From Nymphaea colorata (taxonomy: Eukaryota; Streptophyta; Magnoliopsida; Nymphaeales; Nymphaeaceae): DNA of 64,000 bases. A model generated the notes under the pieces. That model was not told the origin of the DNA and ran no database searches. It worked only from the letters and a program-made list of their open reading frames with translations. The position numbers and the translations under genes are program-made. Of this stretch, positions 1 to 10,410 are shown in pieces (positions within the stretch are counted from its first letter, which is position 1; the number at the start of each line of letters is the position of its first letter). The DNA lies in contig NC_045151.1 in the NCBI RefSeq assembly GCF_008831285.2, positions 5,531,682 through 5,595,681 on the forward strand. The letters are read 5' to 3'.

Positions 1-788
1 ATCCAGTAAACATATTGATATAGGTACAATAATTCTGTCACTCATGTAGTTGGCAAACTAGTGAATAGGACTCAGATTGCCAGACAGTTGACTCAGGGAT
101 CAATAAGTTCATCAGTTACGTGGACGAGTTACAGACCTAAAATTTAAATAAGACAAACAATCAACAATGGTATAAATAGCATAATATCAGCAATTAAGCT
201 ATATGAACACAACTGTGCATTATGACAAATTTTTATGATTAACAAGGTTTCATCATTCATCACAAGTAACTGCAAACATTGTGCATTAAATGATAAATCA
301 TAAATGCATGACATGAAGGATTGTAGGAGGCACAACAGAATGCTTACTTTGACCTCAATGCACAGGACCTCTGTTACAAGGATAAGGCCGAAGACACAGT
401 GATAATATGATTTTTATCTAACTAAATTTCTATAGATAAAGGACATAATAGAAACCAAAATGGAGTCTCCCTGTGATATAGCATCCACAGGCATTTCTGT
501 ACCCCACCTGGAAACAAGAATTGAAACCACACGGCTTCATGCAAAGGAATAAAAGTGCATCTGGATCCATGACTTTCGATCACTGATCTGCATCATGTCC
601 AATCTGGGTTGGCAAACAATTTTCTGGTCAACCCACTGGGTTGGCAGTGACTGGAAATAGAGCTTTTATCTTCCAAACAATAAGACCAACCAGAGCAGCA
701 GAAACAGTACCGTGTTTGAGTTCAAACATGGATCATCCAAAGCATATGCAAGCACAAAAATAAATGGAAATTTTTAGTATCAGCACAC
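1..788 (-). other. Intron 5 of the PPR gene, part in window
   Basis: The donor GTGTGC is at 788-783. No PPR-like exon is readable on the minus strand down to base 1. The far left (about 43-130) carries a MITE-like end annotated separately. The rest is AT-rich, without recognisable content. Confidence 0.6.
43..130. repeat. Dispersed MITE-like end, copy A (TAGTTGGCAAACT family)
   Basis: It reads CATGTAGTTGGCAAACTAGT followed by a GACTCAGATTG and GTTGACTCAGG motif. Related copies start near 15172 and 55030 in this window. The shared start (AGTTGGCAAACTC) and decaying similarity inward look like one terminus of a non-autonomous DNA transposon family. The partner terminus was not identified here. 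Confidence 0.45.
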
Positions 789-913
789 CTAACACCTGCA
801 TCCAGCATCTCCTCAAAAACTGCCAGAGCTTCATCTTCCCTTCTAGCCTTCCCATAGGCTCTAATCAACAGTGAGTAGCTTGTGACATCAGGATTTGCAC
901 CTGCTCTTTGCAT
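789..913 (-). CDS. PPR gene exon 5 (PPR motifs 5-6)
   Basis: The acceptor is CACTCTAG. The exon is 125 bases (41 codons plus two bases) and ends GGTGTTAG before GTGTGCTG. It encodes MQRAGANPD then VTSYSLLIRAYGKARREDEA, the end of motif 5 and motif 6. The next exon should start with one base completing an Arg codon. It was not found between 788 and 1, so it lies beyond the window. Confidence 0.88.
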
Positions 914-3900
914 CTAGAGTGATTTTGATTTAGCATTTCCACAATGAAGACTAACAAAAAGAATCGAACCCTGGAACAATAAACATCTAAATTGCAGAAG
1001 ACAGGTTCTTAACCTATGTTGTCAAGGTGACCAGGCGCTGCCTAGGCGCCAGGCAGAGCCTAGGCGCCAGGCAGAGCCTAGGCTGGCGTAGGGCAAGGCC
1101 GCAAGGTCTAGTAAACAAGGCAACCAATCTTTTTTTTTTTAACTTTTTTTAGTTACGTTAATATGTCAAGTTATTTTAATTAACTATTACTAATATTTGA
1201 AATGTGGAGAGTAGTAATATAACAAGGATAATCAACTTAAACAATCAAAATTTAATTGTTTACCTCATTGAATATGCAAAATCAATATAAGAAGTTTAAC
1301 ATAACTCATTAAATGTAATCTAATACAAACAACAAAAAAACTAGATCTAATCTCTAGAAGAAGAAATGTAAATCTGCAAGAAGGATTTAATCCATACTTA
1401 AAGAAAGACATAACCATACTAATGTATACATATAACAGGTATGAGGTATTCCAATACTATATGACAGACAAAGTCACTAACAGTAAATACATATAACAGT
1501 ATACATATAACAACATAATCAACGTAACAATACATAAAAATACGTAATCAATACGACATAAAGTACATAACAATATATACTCAATTAAGAAACTTTAATT
1601 GAAAGGGAATGTGACTTCACTTTCCCATGGACTAGGCATGTTGGAGCCTAGACCAGCCTAGGTGAGCTTAGGTGACAGCCTAGGTGCCAACACATATATC
1701 ATCGCCTAAGTGGTGGATTTAGGCAATGGGTGTGGAGTCACACTTAGTCCATGCCTAGGCGAGGCCTTAACAACATAGTTCTGAACCAGTAATTTTGAAT
1801 GCCAAATTTAAGACATGTAAATATCAATTTGTAGCAAGACCCTCTGAACAATTCCAAGAAAGAAAATATACTTTTGCCATGACTGAACCAGCAGAATACA
1901 CTTCATAAGTAAAGACATCCATTTCATATGGTTCATTTCTGACCCAGTCAGCAAGAAGCAGTAGACCTACTGCATGCGAAATTATCTAAATGCGTCTTTG
2001 GAATGGAATAGCTCTCATATCTAGGGCACATGATCAACCAAGGCATCATCAAAATGGAGGCAGACAAAGTAGAGGCAGTGAGAGGATGGCAACCTTCACA
2101 GACGATCAAGGAGTTACGTTCCTTCTTGGAACTGGTGGGGTATTACCGCAAGTTCGTGCAGGGTTACGGGCTGATTGCGGCACCATTGATGGAGTTGACG
2201 AAGAAAGATGGATTCAGGTGGGGCGAATCACAGGAGGACGCCTTCAAAAAACTGAAACAAGCTATTACATCGGCCCCAGTTCTAAGGATGCCCCATTTCC
2301 AAACTCTTTTTATAGTAGAGGCTGATGCTTCCGACCATCGCGTACGTGCAGTCCTCAGTCAAGAGTGCCTCCCTGTTGCATTTTTTAGCAACGCATTGGG
2401 ACCCGCATTTAAGACCAAGTCGGCCTACGAATGGGAACTAATAGCTATTGTGCTGGTAGTAGTGAAATGGAAGCAATATCTGATGGGGCAGCGGTTTAGG
2501 GTGATGACTGATCACCACAGTCTCAAATACTCCCTACTGCAACAGTCTCTATCTCCGTCTTTAGAGCGCTGGATTATGAAACTCATGGCCTTCGATTTTG
2601 AAATACAGTTTAGGAAAGGGAAGGAAAACCAGGTGGCCGACGGGCTGTCCCAAGCAGGGAATCATCTAACTGAAACCTAAATGACCTTGTCTCTGGTGCA
2701 GGTGGAACTCTGGGGAAAAATTCAACAGCTGCATCAAAGATCAGCCTCAGCTTAGACTATTGAGGAGCAGCTTGACAGCAGCACAAAGAGGAGGTAAGGT
2801 TATTCATGGCGTGAGACATATTTGTATTACTAGGGGCGGGTATTGATACCCCCTAAATCCGACCTGATTCCAATATTGCTAGAGTACTTCCATAACTCTC
2901 CAGCAGCTGGCCATGAGGGCGTGGAGAGTACGTACAGAAGGGTGAGGACCTCTTTTTGTTCGCCAGGCATGAAGAGGATGATCACAGATTATTATATCAA
3001 GAGCTGTGAAATATGCCAACAGAATAAATCGGAAACCAGAAAGCTAGCAGGCCTCTTGCAGCCATTACCCATTCCGGACTGGATTTGGGAAGATATTTCA
3101 ATGGATTTTGTAGAAGGCTTACCTATGTTCCGTGGAAAATCAGCCATACTAGTTGTGGTGGATCGTTTGTCTAAACATGCTCACTTCATAGCTTTGGCTC
3201 ATCCCTTCACTGCCAAGATGGCTGCTAAAACATTCCATGACTGCATGGGAAAACTTCAGGGAATGCCTCGGTCAATAGTCAGTGATAAAGACTCCCTATT
3301 TTTCAGCTCATTCTGAAAGGAATACTTCCAAATACAGGGCACCAAACTTCAAATATCCACAGCCTACCACCCTCAGTCAGATGACCAGACTGAGATAGTA
3401 AACAAGAGTCTTGAAACGTATATCTGTTGCTTTACGGAACAGCGCCCAAAATTGTGGGCAGAATATGCATACAATACAGGCAGGCACTCTTCAACGGGGA
3501 TCACACCCTTCGAAGCTGTGTACAGCCAGGCACAGCGAGAGAAGAACAAGTAGATGTGCAGCTCAGATGCAGGACGCTGTCCTCAAGGATTTAAAACAGC
3601 ATCTAATAGCAGCCAAAAATAGGATGGTGATCCAATAGAATAGGAAGCACAGGGATTTACAGCTGCAAATAGGGACTGGGTCTTCCTTCGACGCCCTCCC
3701 CATCGACTGGGTCCACCACTTAAAAAAGGAACTGCTAAACTAGCACCAAGGTTCGTTAGCCCTATCAAATCAAGAGGAGAATAGGAACAGTGGCTTATGA
3801 ATTAAACTTACCGGAAGGGAGTTTGATTCATCCTGTGTTTCACATTTCCAAGTTAAAACCTTGCTTCAGTCCTCCCACAATAAAAGAGAGGAATGCAGTG

Positions 3901-6900
3901 CCCATATTAGCTGAGCCAGCAGAGCTGTATCCTTACCAAAGGCTGGGCACACGCAAGGTGAGCCAGGGAAAAAATCTTCATACTGAATGGCTCATCGAAT
4001 GGAATACTTATGAAGATCTACCAGCCACATGGGAGCCCACAGAGGAGATACAAACTCGATTCCTTGATTTCACACCTTGAGGACAAGGTGTAATTGTAAG
4101 GGGGGAGTGTTGTTAGGTGTGAAGTTAGTGGGTTGGGAAAGTCTGTTATTGGGTCCATAGAGTCGGGTCAGCAAAGGCAGAATCTGCCCTGCATTGAGTT
4201 AGTTTAGGAACTGGGTCGGGTGGATGGTAGGCCTCAATAACCCACCCCATGTTATAGGAACGCAGTATATAAGGTCTTTGAGGGAGTTAACCGTAAGAAG
4301 GAATAGAATTACCAATCTTAAGGTGTGAAGGCTGGGCTTTCGCAAGAGCAGTGTGCGTGAGTAATTGCCCTCTGTTAGCGGAAGGCTAACAACCTTAAAC
4401 ATGTTTAAAATCATATGACCATTGTCAATACTAGCCAAGTATTGAACCATCAGACCAGACTTGCTGGAAGGATTTTGGAACTCCTTTTATTCTCATGAAA
4501 TCTTCACAGTTCTGCGAGAGGTTGAGCTCTTCACATTTTTTCACTGTTGGGAAACTTTAAAGCACTAGAACTTCCATCTCTTGCGTACCTAAAATTACTG
4601 CAGTACTTGCCAGACGCTTTCACAATATCCTTTGAAATTTGAATCTTCAGAAATTTTGGCAATGCTTTTATTTTGCAAACCCATTACAGGAAGCTATTCT
4701 ATTGAACGAGAAAAATGTCTGAGTTCCTTAGGCCAAAAAACGTGTTGAAACATAGAAAGAAACAATATTGTCTAAACTCATTTGAAGAACATATTGCAAG
4801 AACAAACCAAAATAGATGACTACAAATGAGTATTAGAATTTCATTCCAAACTTATTTGTTTATTTCAAAACAGTGTCAAAATGTGGACACCAATGACCAC
4901 GGAACTTCGGGATTCAAATTCAAATATAAATTTGACAGTGGTATTGCAAATCTTCTCTAGAGTTTCTTTCTTTCTCAGGTACTCTAAGAGAGTGTTTGAT
5001 AGCATGGAAAAGGTTGCCAGCACAGAGGGTCAAATTTTCCCCAAAAAAAGGTCAGATTCTCCTTGGGGCTGACCTTTTTCTGAAATCTTTGGAGTAAAGC
5101 AGGTGAAATTTGCTGAAAATTTTCTTAGCGCTTGAGTTAAGGACATACATATAGGTGAAACTTCACCCATCTAAACATTTTCTGGGTGTGTCATGTACCC
5201 CCTAAAATCAAATTTCCTTGTTATCATTTTTTTGGAAGAGAAGTGCTTTAGACTCAGTATCGTCATGTATGATGTTGGCGACCATCACCTGTTGATGGAC
5301 ATTTTACTAGGGTTCCCCAACTACAAAAGGAAATGGTCTAATCTGTTTCAGCACCTTACATCATATTACCCATGAAGTTGCCCAAGCCTGTCACAGTCCA
5401 CAAATTAAAGCATGTACGAGATCAGTGCAGCAACACTGACACAAGGTCCATGTATCATGCTGAATTGTGAGCCTGGGTTTAAGGCTCCAAAGTATTTATA
5501 CACATCCTGGAGACAAGGAAAACAAGAAAGGATTCAGCATGACATTGTACCTGGTCATAGATGCTTGAAACCTCCTTGTAATTAGTTTCAAACGACATTA
5601 GGCTATTAAATGTGACTGTAGATTGTGGCACTCCTCTAGCAGCCATGAGTCCAAACATTTTTCGAGCTTGATCATAGTTCCCTAATTTCCTGTACATGTA
5701 AATCATCATATGAAACATCTTCTGGTCTGGCTTGAATGGTGACTTGTCATCTAAAAGGGCATCAAAAATAGTTTCAGCTTCTTTATATTTGTCTCCCTGC
5801 AACAATCGGAAACCAAACTAAACAAATTAGGAAGATTACTAGAAAATATAACAGGAATGTCTAAGTTAAGATCACTTGTGCAGACATTACTACTGAGGCA
5901 TGTTAACTTCTAACATGACCTTTAAAGCCCAAAACTTTCAGTAAAAGGAAGACGAGGAGAGAGAGGACAACAATGTGAGAAAGAGCATCCAGACCCCAAA
6001 TGCATCTACAGCACACATATCTTGCAACATGCCTTGATAAACCTCTTTACCTTAATATTGAAACTTATATTTTTTGCTGGACTGATCTCTTTACTATATA
6101 TAGTAGTATGAACATGACAAAATACTAACATTGCTGATATAAAACCTGGCCACATTGATGCTTCTATTTACGTTCTTCTTATAACGATGTATTCTTGTAG
6201 TGGAGGATATACTGCATCAACTATTCAAATGATTAAGCATAAGAGTTCTATCCCAGACCTACCAGTCAGCAAAACAACTGTCTCCATCACATCCTCTAAC
6301 TTGTGTAGATTTGCTTATTAACAATTCCAGAATGTCAAATAACCCATCTAACTGACATATTTGTACAGCAATAAAAAAAATCCAAATGTCAGATTTTGAA
6401 AATGTGTAGGAAGTTAGGAACCACTACTTACCAAAAGATCAAGCAAGAACCTAGAAATTGCCAACCCAAATCAGTAAATCACAATAAGCAGCAGAAAAAT
6501 GAGATATTACCTGAACAAACATTTTAAGAATTAATTGATACGTCAATAATGAGGGCTCAGGTCCATTTAACTGCATCCTACGGAATACTGTCTCAGCCTT
6601 GTTGTATTGGCCTGCTCTCCCATATGCTTCCATCAAAGCTGTGTGACACATCACATTTGGGGCATAACCATTCTCGTTCATGTATTTTAACAATATTTCG
6701 GCTTTGTTGAATTGCCCTTGTTTCCCATACGCTGTCATAAGCATAAAAAAGTCCATCTCACTGAAGTTCCACCAGTGCTGAAATCTGAGCCATTCAAGCA
6801 CCTGACAGCTAAAAGTTAATGCACAAAATCTGTATAAATCATGGTCCTGGAAAACTTATCTAGAGTGCCAAAGAAAAAATACTGGCATAGCCTGTAAGAA

Positions 6901-9316
6901 ATGTCATTGAGCATCAATAGAGACATTTTCCCTGCTTCTCTGTACGATACACCTATGATACACTTTTTTTGTGTGTATCATAGGTGTATGAGGCATATCA
7001 TATGATATGCCCACCATATTGCACAGTACACCTGATATGCCCCATATCTTACAATATGGCGCCAGGGCCACAAAATGCATATCAATCCCCTTTTATTCAA
7101 TATTTTTTTTTTAAATTGCCCCTCCCCTTCATTCCAAACATTTTTAGGAGCTTTGGGAAGGTGCTTTTATCGGTTTTTGAGAGAAATCACCTATTTGGTT
7201 GATAAATCAACAAGTTGAGAGAAAAAAAAAACGTCAGTTTGAAGGAAGATTTGCATGCTGGAGACCAATCATGTTTGGAGGAAAAAGGCTTTTGCATTTC
7301 TTTACAAAAGGTATTAAATTTCTCACTTACATTGTAGTTTTTCATTTTTTCTAAAGTTCACCATAGATTTTTATTTGTTTTATAAAGATGAGGCTTCCAT
7401 ATGGCAAGGTGAGTGCGATTGATCAGCTAAAAGTTAAATGCTATGTCACACGGACTCTTCAAAAAAGGGGCCACACCCATGTCGACACGACGCTGGTGTT
7501 GGTGCTGGTGCTGATACATGTGCGGTTCCAACACACATCCCAACCACATCCTTTTTTATGCATGTTCAAAATATTTTCTGTATTTTTTTTCTCTTTGTCC
7601 CTTTCTTTCTTTATGTACAATAATAAAAGTAAAAAGAAAGGCTAGACTAAGCTAAGAAAAAAGCTCTGTAAAAAGGAGGAGTACCCGTCCGGTACCAGTA
7701 CGACACTGTACCGGTACCGGTACAAGCTTCGGTACGCCATTGGTGCGGCGTTGACCGTACGGGGTACGGTCAATGCACCAGAGGCCGTATCCGTCCTTTT
7801 ATGGACACGGTCAAAGTTGACCGAATCCAAATATGTCCATTTTTTAATTTTAACGATTATTTGATTTTATCTTTTAAAACTATTTTAACGTTAAAAAAAA
7901 CGTAAGTTCGAAACCCTTAAAACTTAAAACATGTTTTCGTTTTAAGTTTTAAGGGTTTTCTCACCTCTTACCGAGCGACGTCCGGCAACAGCAGCGGCAG
8001 CGAATGCAGGGGCGGCGAACGCAAGGGCGGAACGGCGATGGCAGCAGCGGAACGGCAACGGCGATGGCAGCGGCGATTGTCACGGGTATTTTTCATTTTT
8101 CTTTTCATTTTCATCGGCTCCACCCCTGCCTTCACCGCCGGCGACGACAGTCGGCGATCTTGAGTCTGTTTTTTGTGTTCCCTTTGTTTGTGTTTGTGTT
8201 CCCTTTGCATTGTATGTTGCACTTGATGATTCTGAGTTTTTCGATCATGTGCATAGAATTTTATTAAGAAGATGGAACAGAAGCAATAACCCTTTGCATT
8301 GTATGACACACTCCTTAAATCTCAAATATTATGGACAAACATGGTTGGCAGGAGGTACTGGTCGTGTTCCTCCTAATCGAGATCCAGAAATATCAAAAAA
8401 TAGGGAGATATGTTTGGGAAGACTATATTTTGATTCTCATCGGTTGAAGATAATAAATAATGAGTTTGCGACCTTCTCTGGTGGAAGAAATGATTCAATA
8501 CAAGCTGTAATGGCAAGAGATGAAGAAGATCCTGTTAATTGGTGGTTATGTTTTGGAGCATCGACACCAAATCTCCAACAACTTGCATTGAAGTTATTAT
8601 CTCAACCTGCAACCTCTTCATGTTGTGAAAGAAATTGGAGCACTTATTCTCAAATTCACAACATCAAGAGAAATAAGCTAACTAGTAAGCGAGCAGAAGA
8701 TTTAGTTTATGTCCACTCCAACCTACACTTACTTTCACGTACTTCAAGTGATTACAGGTATTTCTTTCTTTTTGTATCTTTGATATGTATACATATTACA
8801 TATGTATATTATGTTGGTTGTTAAAGTTAATATTAACTTAAATCATATTTTGATTTTCTTGCAACTTGCAGTTCAGGATCATCCAAGTATTGGGATGTTA
8901 ATCCAGAAGACATTGACGTAGAACTTGAAGGAGAACATGATTTGCATGCTCTTAATATGGATCTTATAGAACCTGTTGTTCCTTATAATCTTGATGATGC
9001 AACTGAGGAGTGAGAATGAAAATCAACAAAGTTAATGTATTTTGAATGTTAATTATGAGACTGAGGAGAATGAGAATCAAGACTGATAAATTTTGGATTA
9101 TGATTTATGAATATGTTATTCGGTTTGTAATTTTTGATATATATATGTGCAAATATGTTATTTTGTTTGAAATTTTTTGACATATATATGTATATGTGCA
9201 TGTGTGTTTACGGCCGTACCCCCGCACCCAAGTTTTTTAAAAATGGTCCGCACCCGTACCAGCACCGGCTCCCATACCTATGTGACATAGGAAAAAAGCT
9301 AAAATTATATATATTA

Positions 9317-9361
<45 letters not shown>

Positions 9362-10378
9362 AGTATATATACACCTTCGCCACACCCTCACACCCAAATT
9401 TTTTGGGATACGCCACGCTGGCACCTGCACCCCGCACTCATGTGACATAGGTTAAATGTAGCTTCTATAAAACACTTTAAATATTTATTTAATCATAGAC
9501 ATATTTTCAATTGTCATTTGCCATGAACAAGTTCATCTTGTAATGTAAAACACTTTAAAGTTTAAAATTTTAAACTATAAAACTTTAAACTTATTTATTG
9601 ATGTGATATTGACTTATCATGGCTTATGGATACTGAATATGAATCTTCATTATGCATGATGTATTTTTTATAGAGAACACATTTTTCTTTATTTTTCATG
9701 ATTTTCCTGTATTTTGTCTTTATTTATTCTATTTGTCATTTTTATATGAATTAAAAAATAATTTTACAATACATTTATGATATGCTAGGATACATTATAA
9801 TACGATGTATCTATTGGCCCGGCTGATACACATTATGATTGTTTTTCACAACATTGGCTAGAACCTATGTTGCATAAACACTTTAAAAATATGAAGTGTC
9901 AGTGCTTGGTCATGTGACACCAACACTCATTGACACTTCTGAGATACTCCATTTGTCCTATGAAAGTATCCAGCAGCCGTGTTAGTCTTTTCCCTCTTCA
10001 TTTCCTTTTTCCCCCCTTTCCCTCACTTCTTGTTTCTTTTATTCTCATTTTCCCCCTCCCTCTTTCGTCAAGTCACACTCCTCTCTCTCTCTCCAACTCC
10101 ATATCATCCTTTTACAAATGGATAACAGAAGCACCACCCTCTCGTCCCTTAAAAAGGATGAAGGGGGTCTGTCATCCTTTAAAAAAGATGACCAGTTGTC
10201 ATCTTTTAACAATGGTCTTTTTAAAAAAATTATTTTATTTAATCAAATTTCCCATTAGACTAAAGTTGTCATCACATAAGTGTAAGCATATAAAGCCATT
10301 AAACAGTTAATTAATTAATGCTATAACAGATTTTAGATAAGCATTTCGTCATTTTTACTAGTAAATTTGTTATTTCTT

Positions 10379-10410
<32 letters not shown>

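Larger units (their letters stand above)
1952..4535 (+). mobile_element. 5'-truncated Ty3/gypsy chromovirus with 3' LTR
   Basis: It contains, in order, the end of reverse transcriptase, RNase H, integrase, a chromodomain-like end, a polypurine tract and one LTR. There is no 5' LTR, primer-binding site, gag or catalytic RT in the window. It lies inside PPR intron 4, antisense to the gene. In-frame stops and missing 5' parts mean it cannot move by itself. The left border near 1952 is where similarity starts (EAVDLLHAKLSKCVFG). The right border is less certain. Confidence 0.85.
914..5550 (-). other. Intron 4 of the PPR gene (4.6 kb)
   Basis: GT at 5550-5549 and AG at 915-914 bound it. It contains the hAT-like element at 1014-1778 and the truncated gypsy element at about 1952-4535. 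The stretch from 4536 to 5470 shows only AT-rich intron sequence, with no gene, repeat or hairpin that I recognise. Confidence 0.85.
7441..9450 (+). mobile_element. hAT transposon, internally deleted, perfect 8-bp TSD
   Basis: Both flanks are GTTAAATG (7433-7440 and 9451-9458). The termini are CTATGTCACA and its exact inverse TGTGACATAG. The subterminal regions carry CACCCG/CGGGTG-type repeats at both ends. Only the C-terminal transposase coding region remains (8228-9013), so this is a deletion derivative. A second right-end-like sequence finishing CCTATGTGACATAGG lies at 9278-9292, just before an (AT)n run. The element sits in PPR intron 2. Confidence 0.88.

Noticed and set aside
9930-10310. 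126-codon plus-strand open frame
   Set aside because: Low-complexity pyrimidine-rich sequence inside a MITE.
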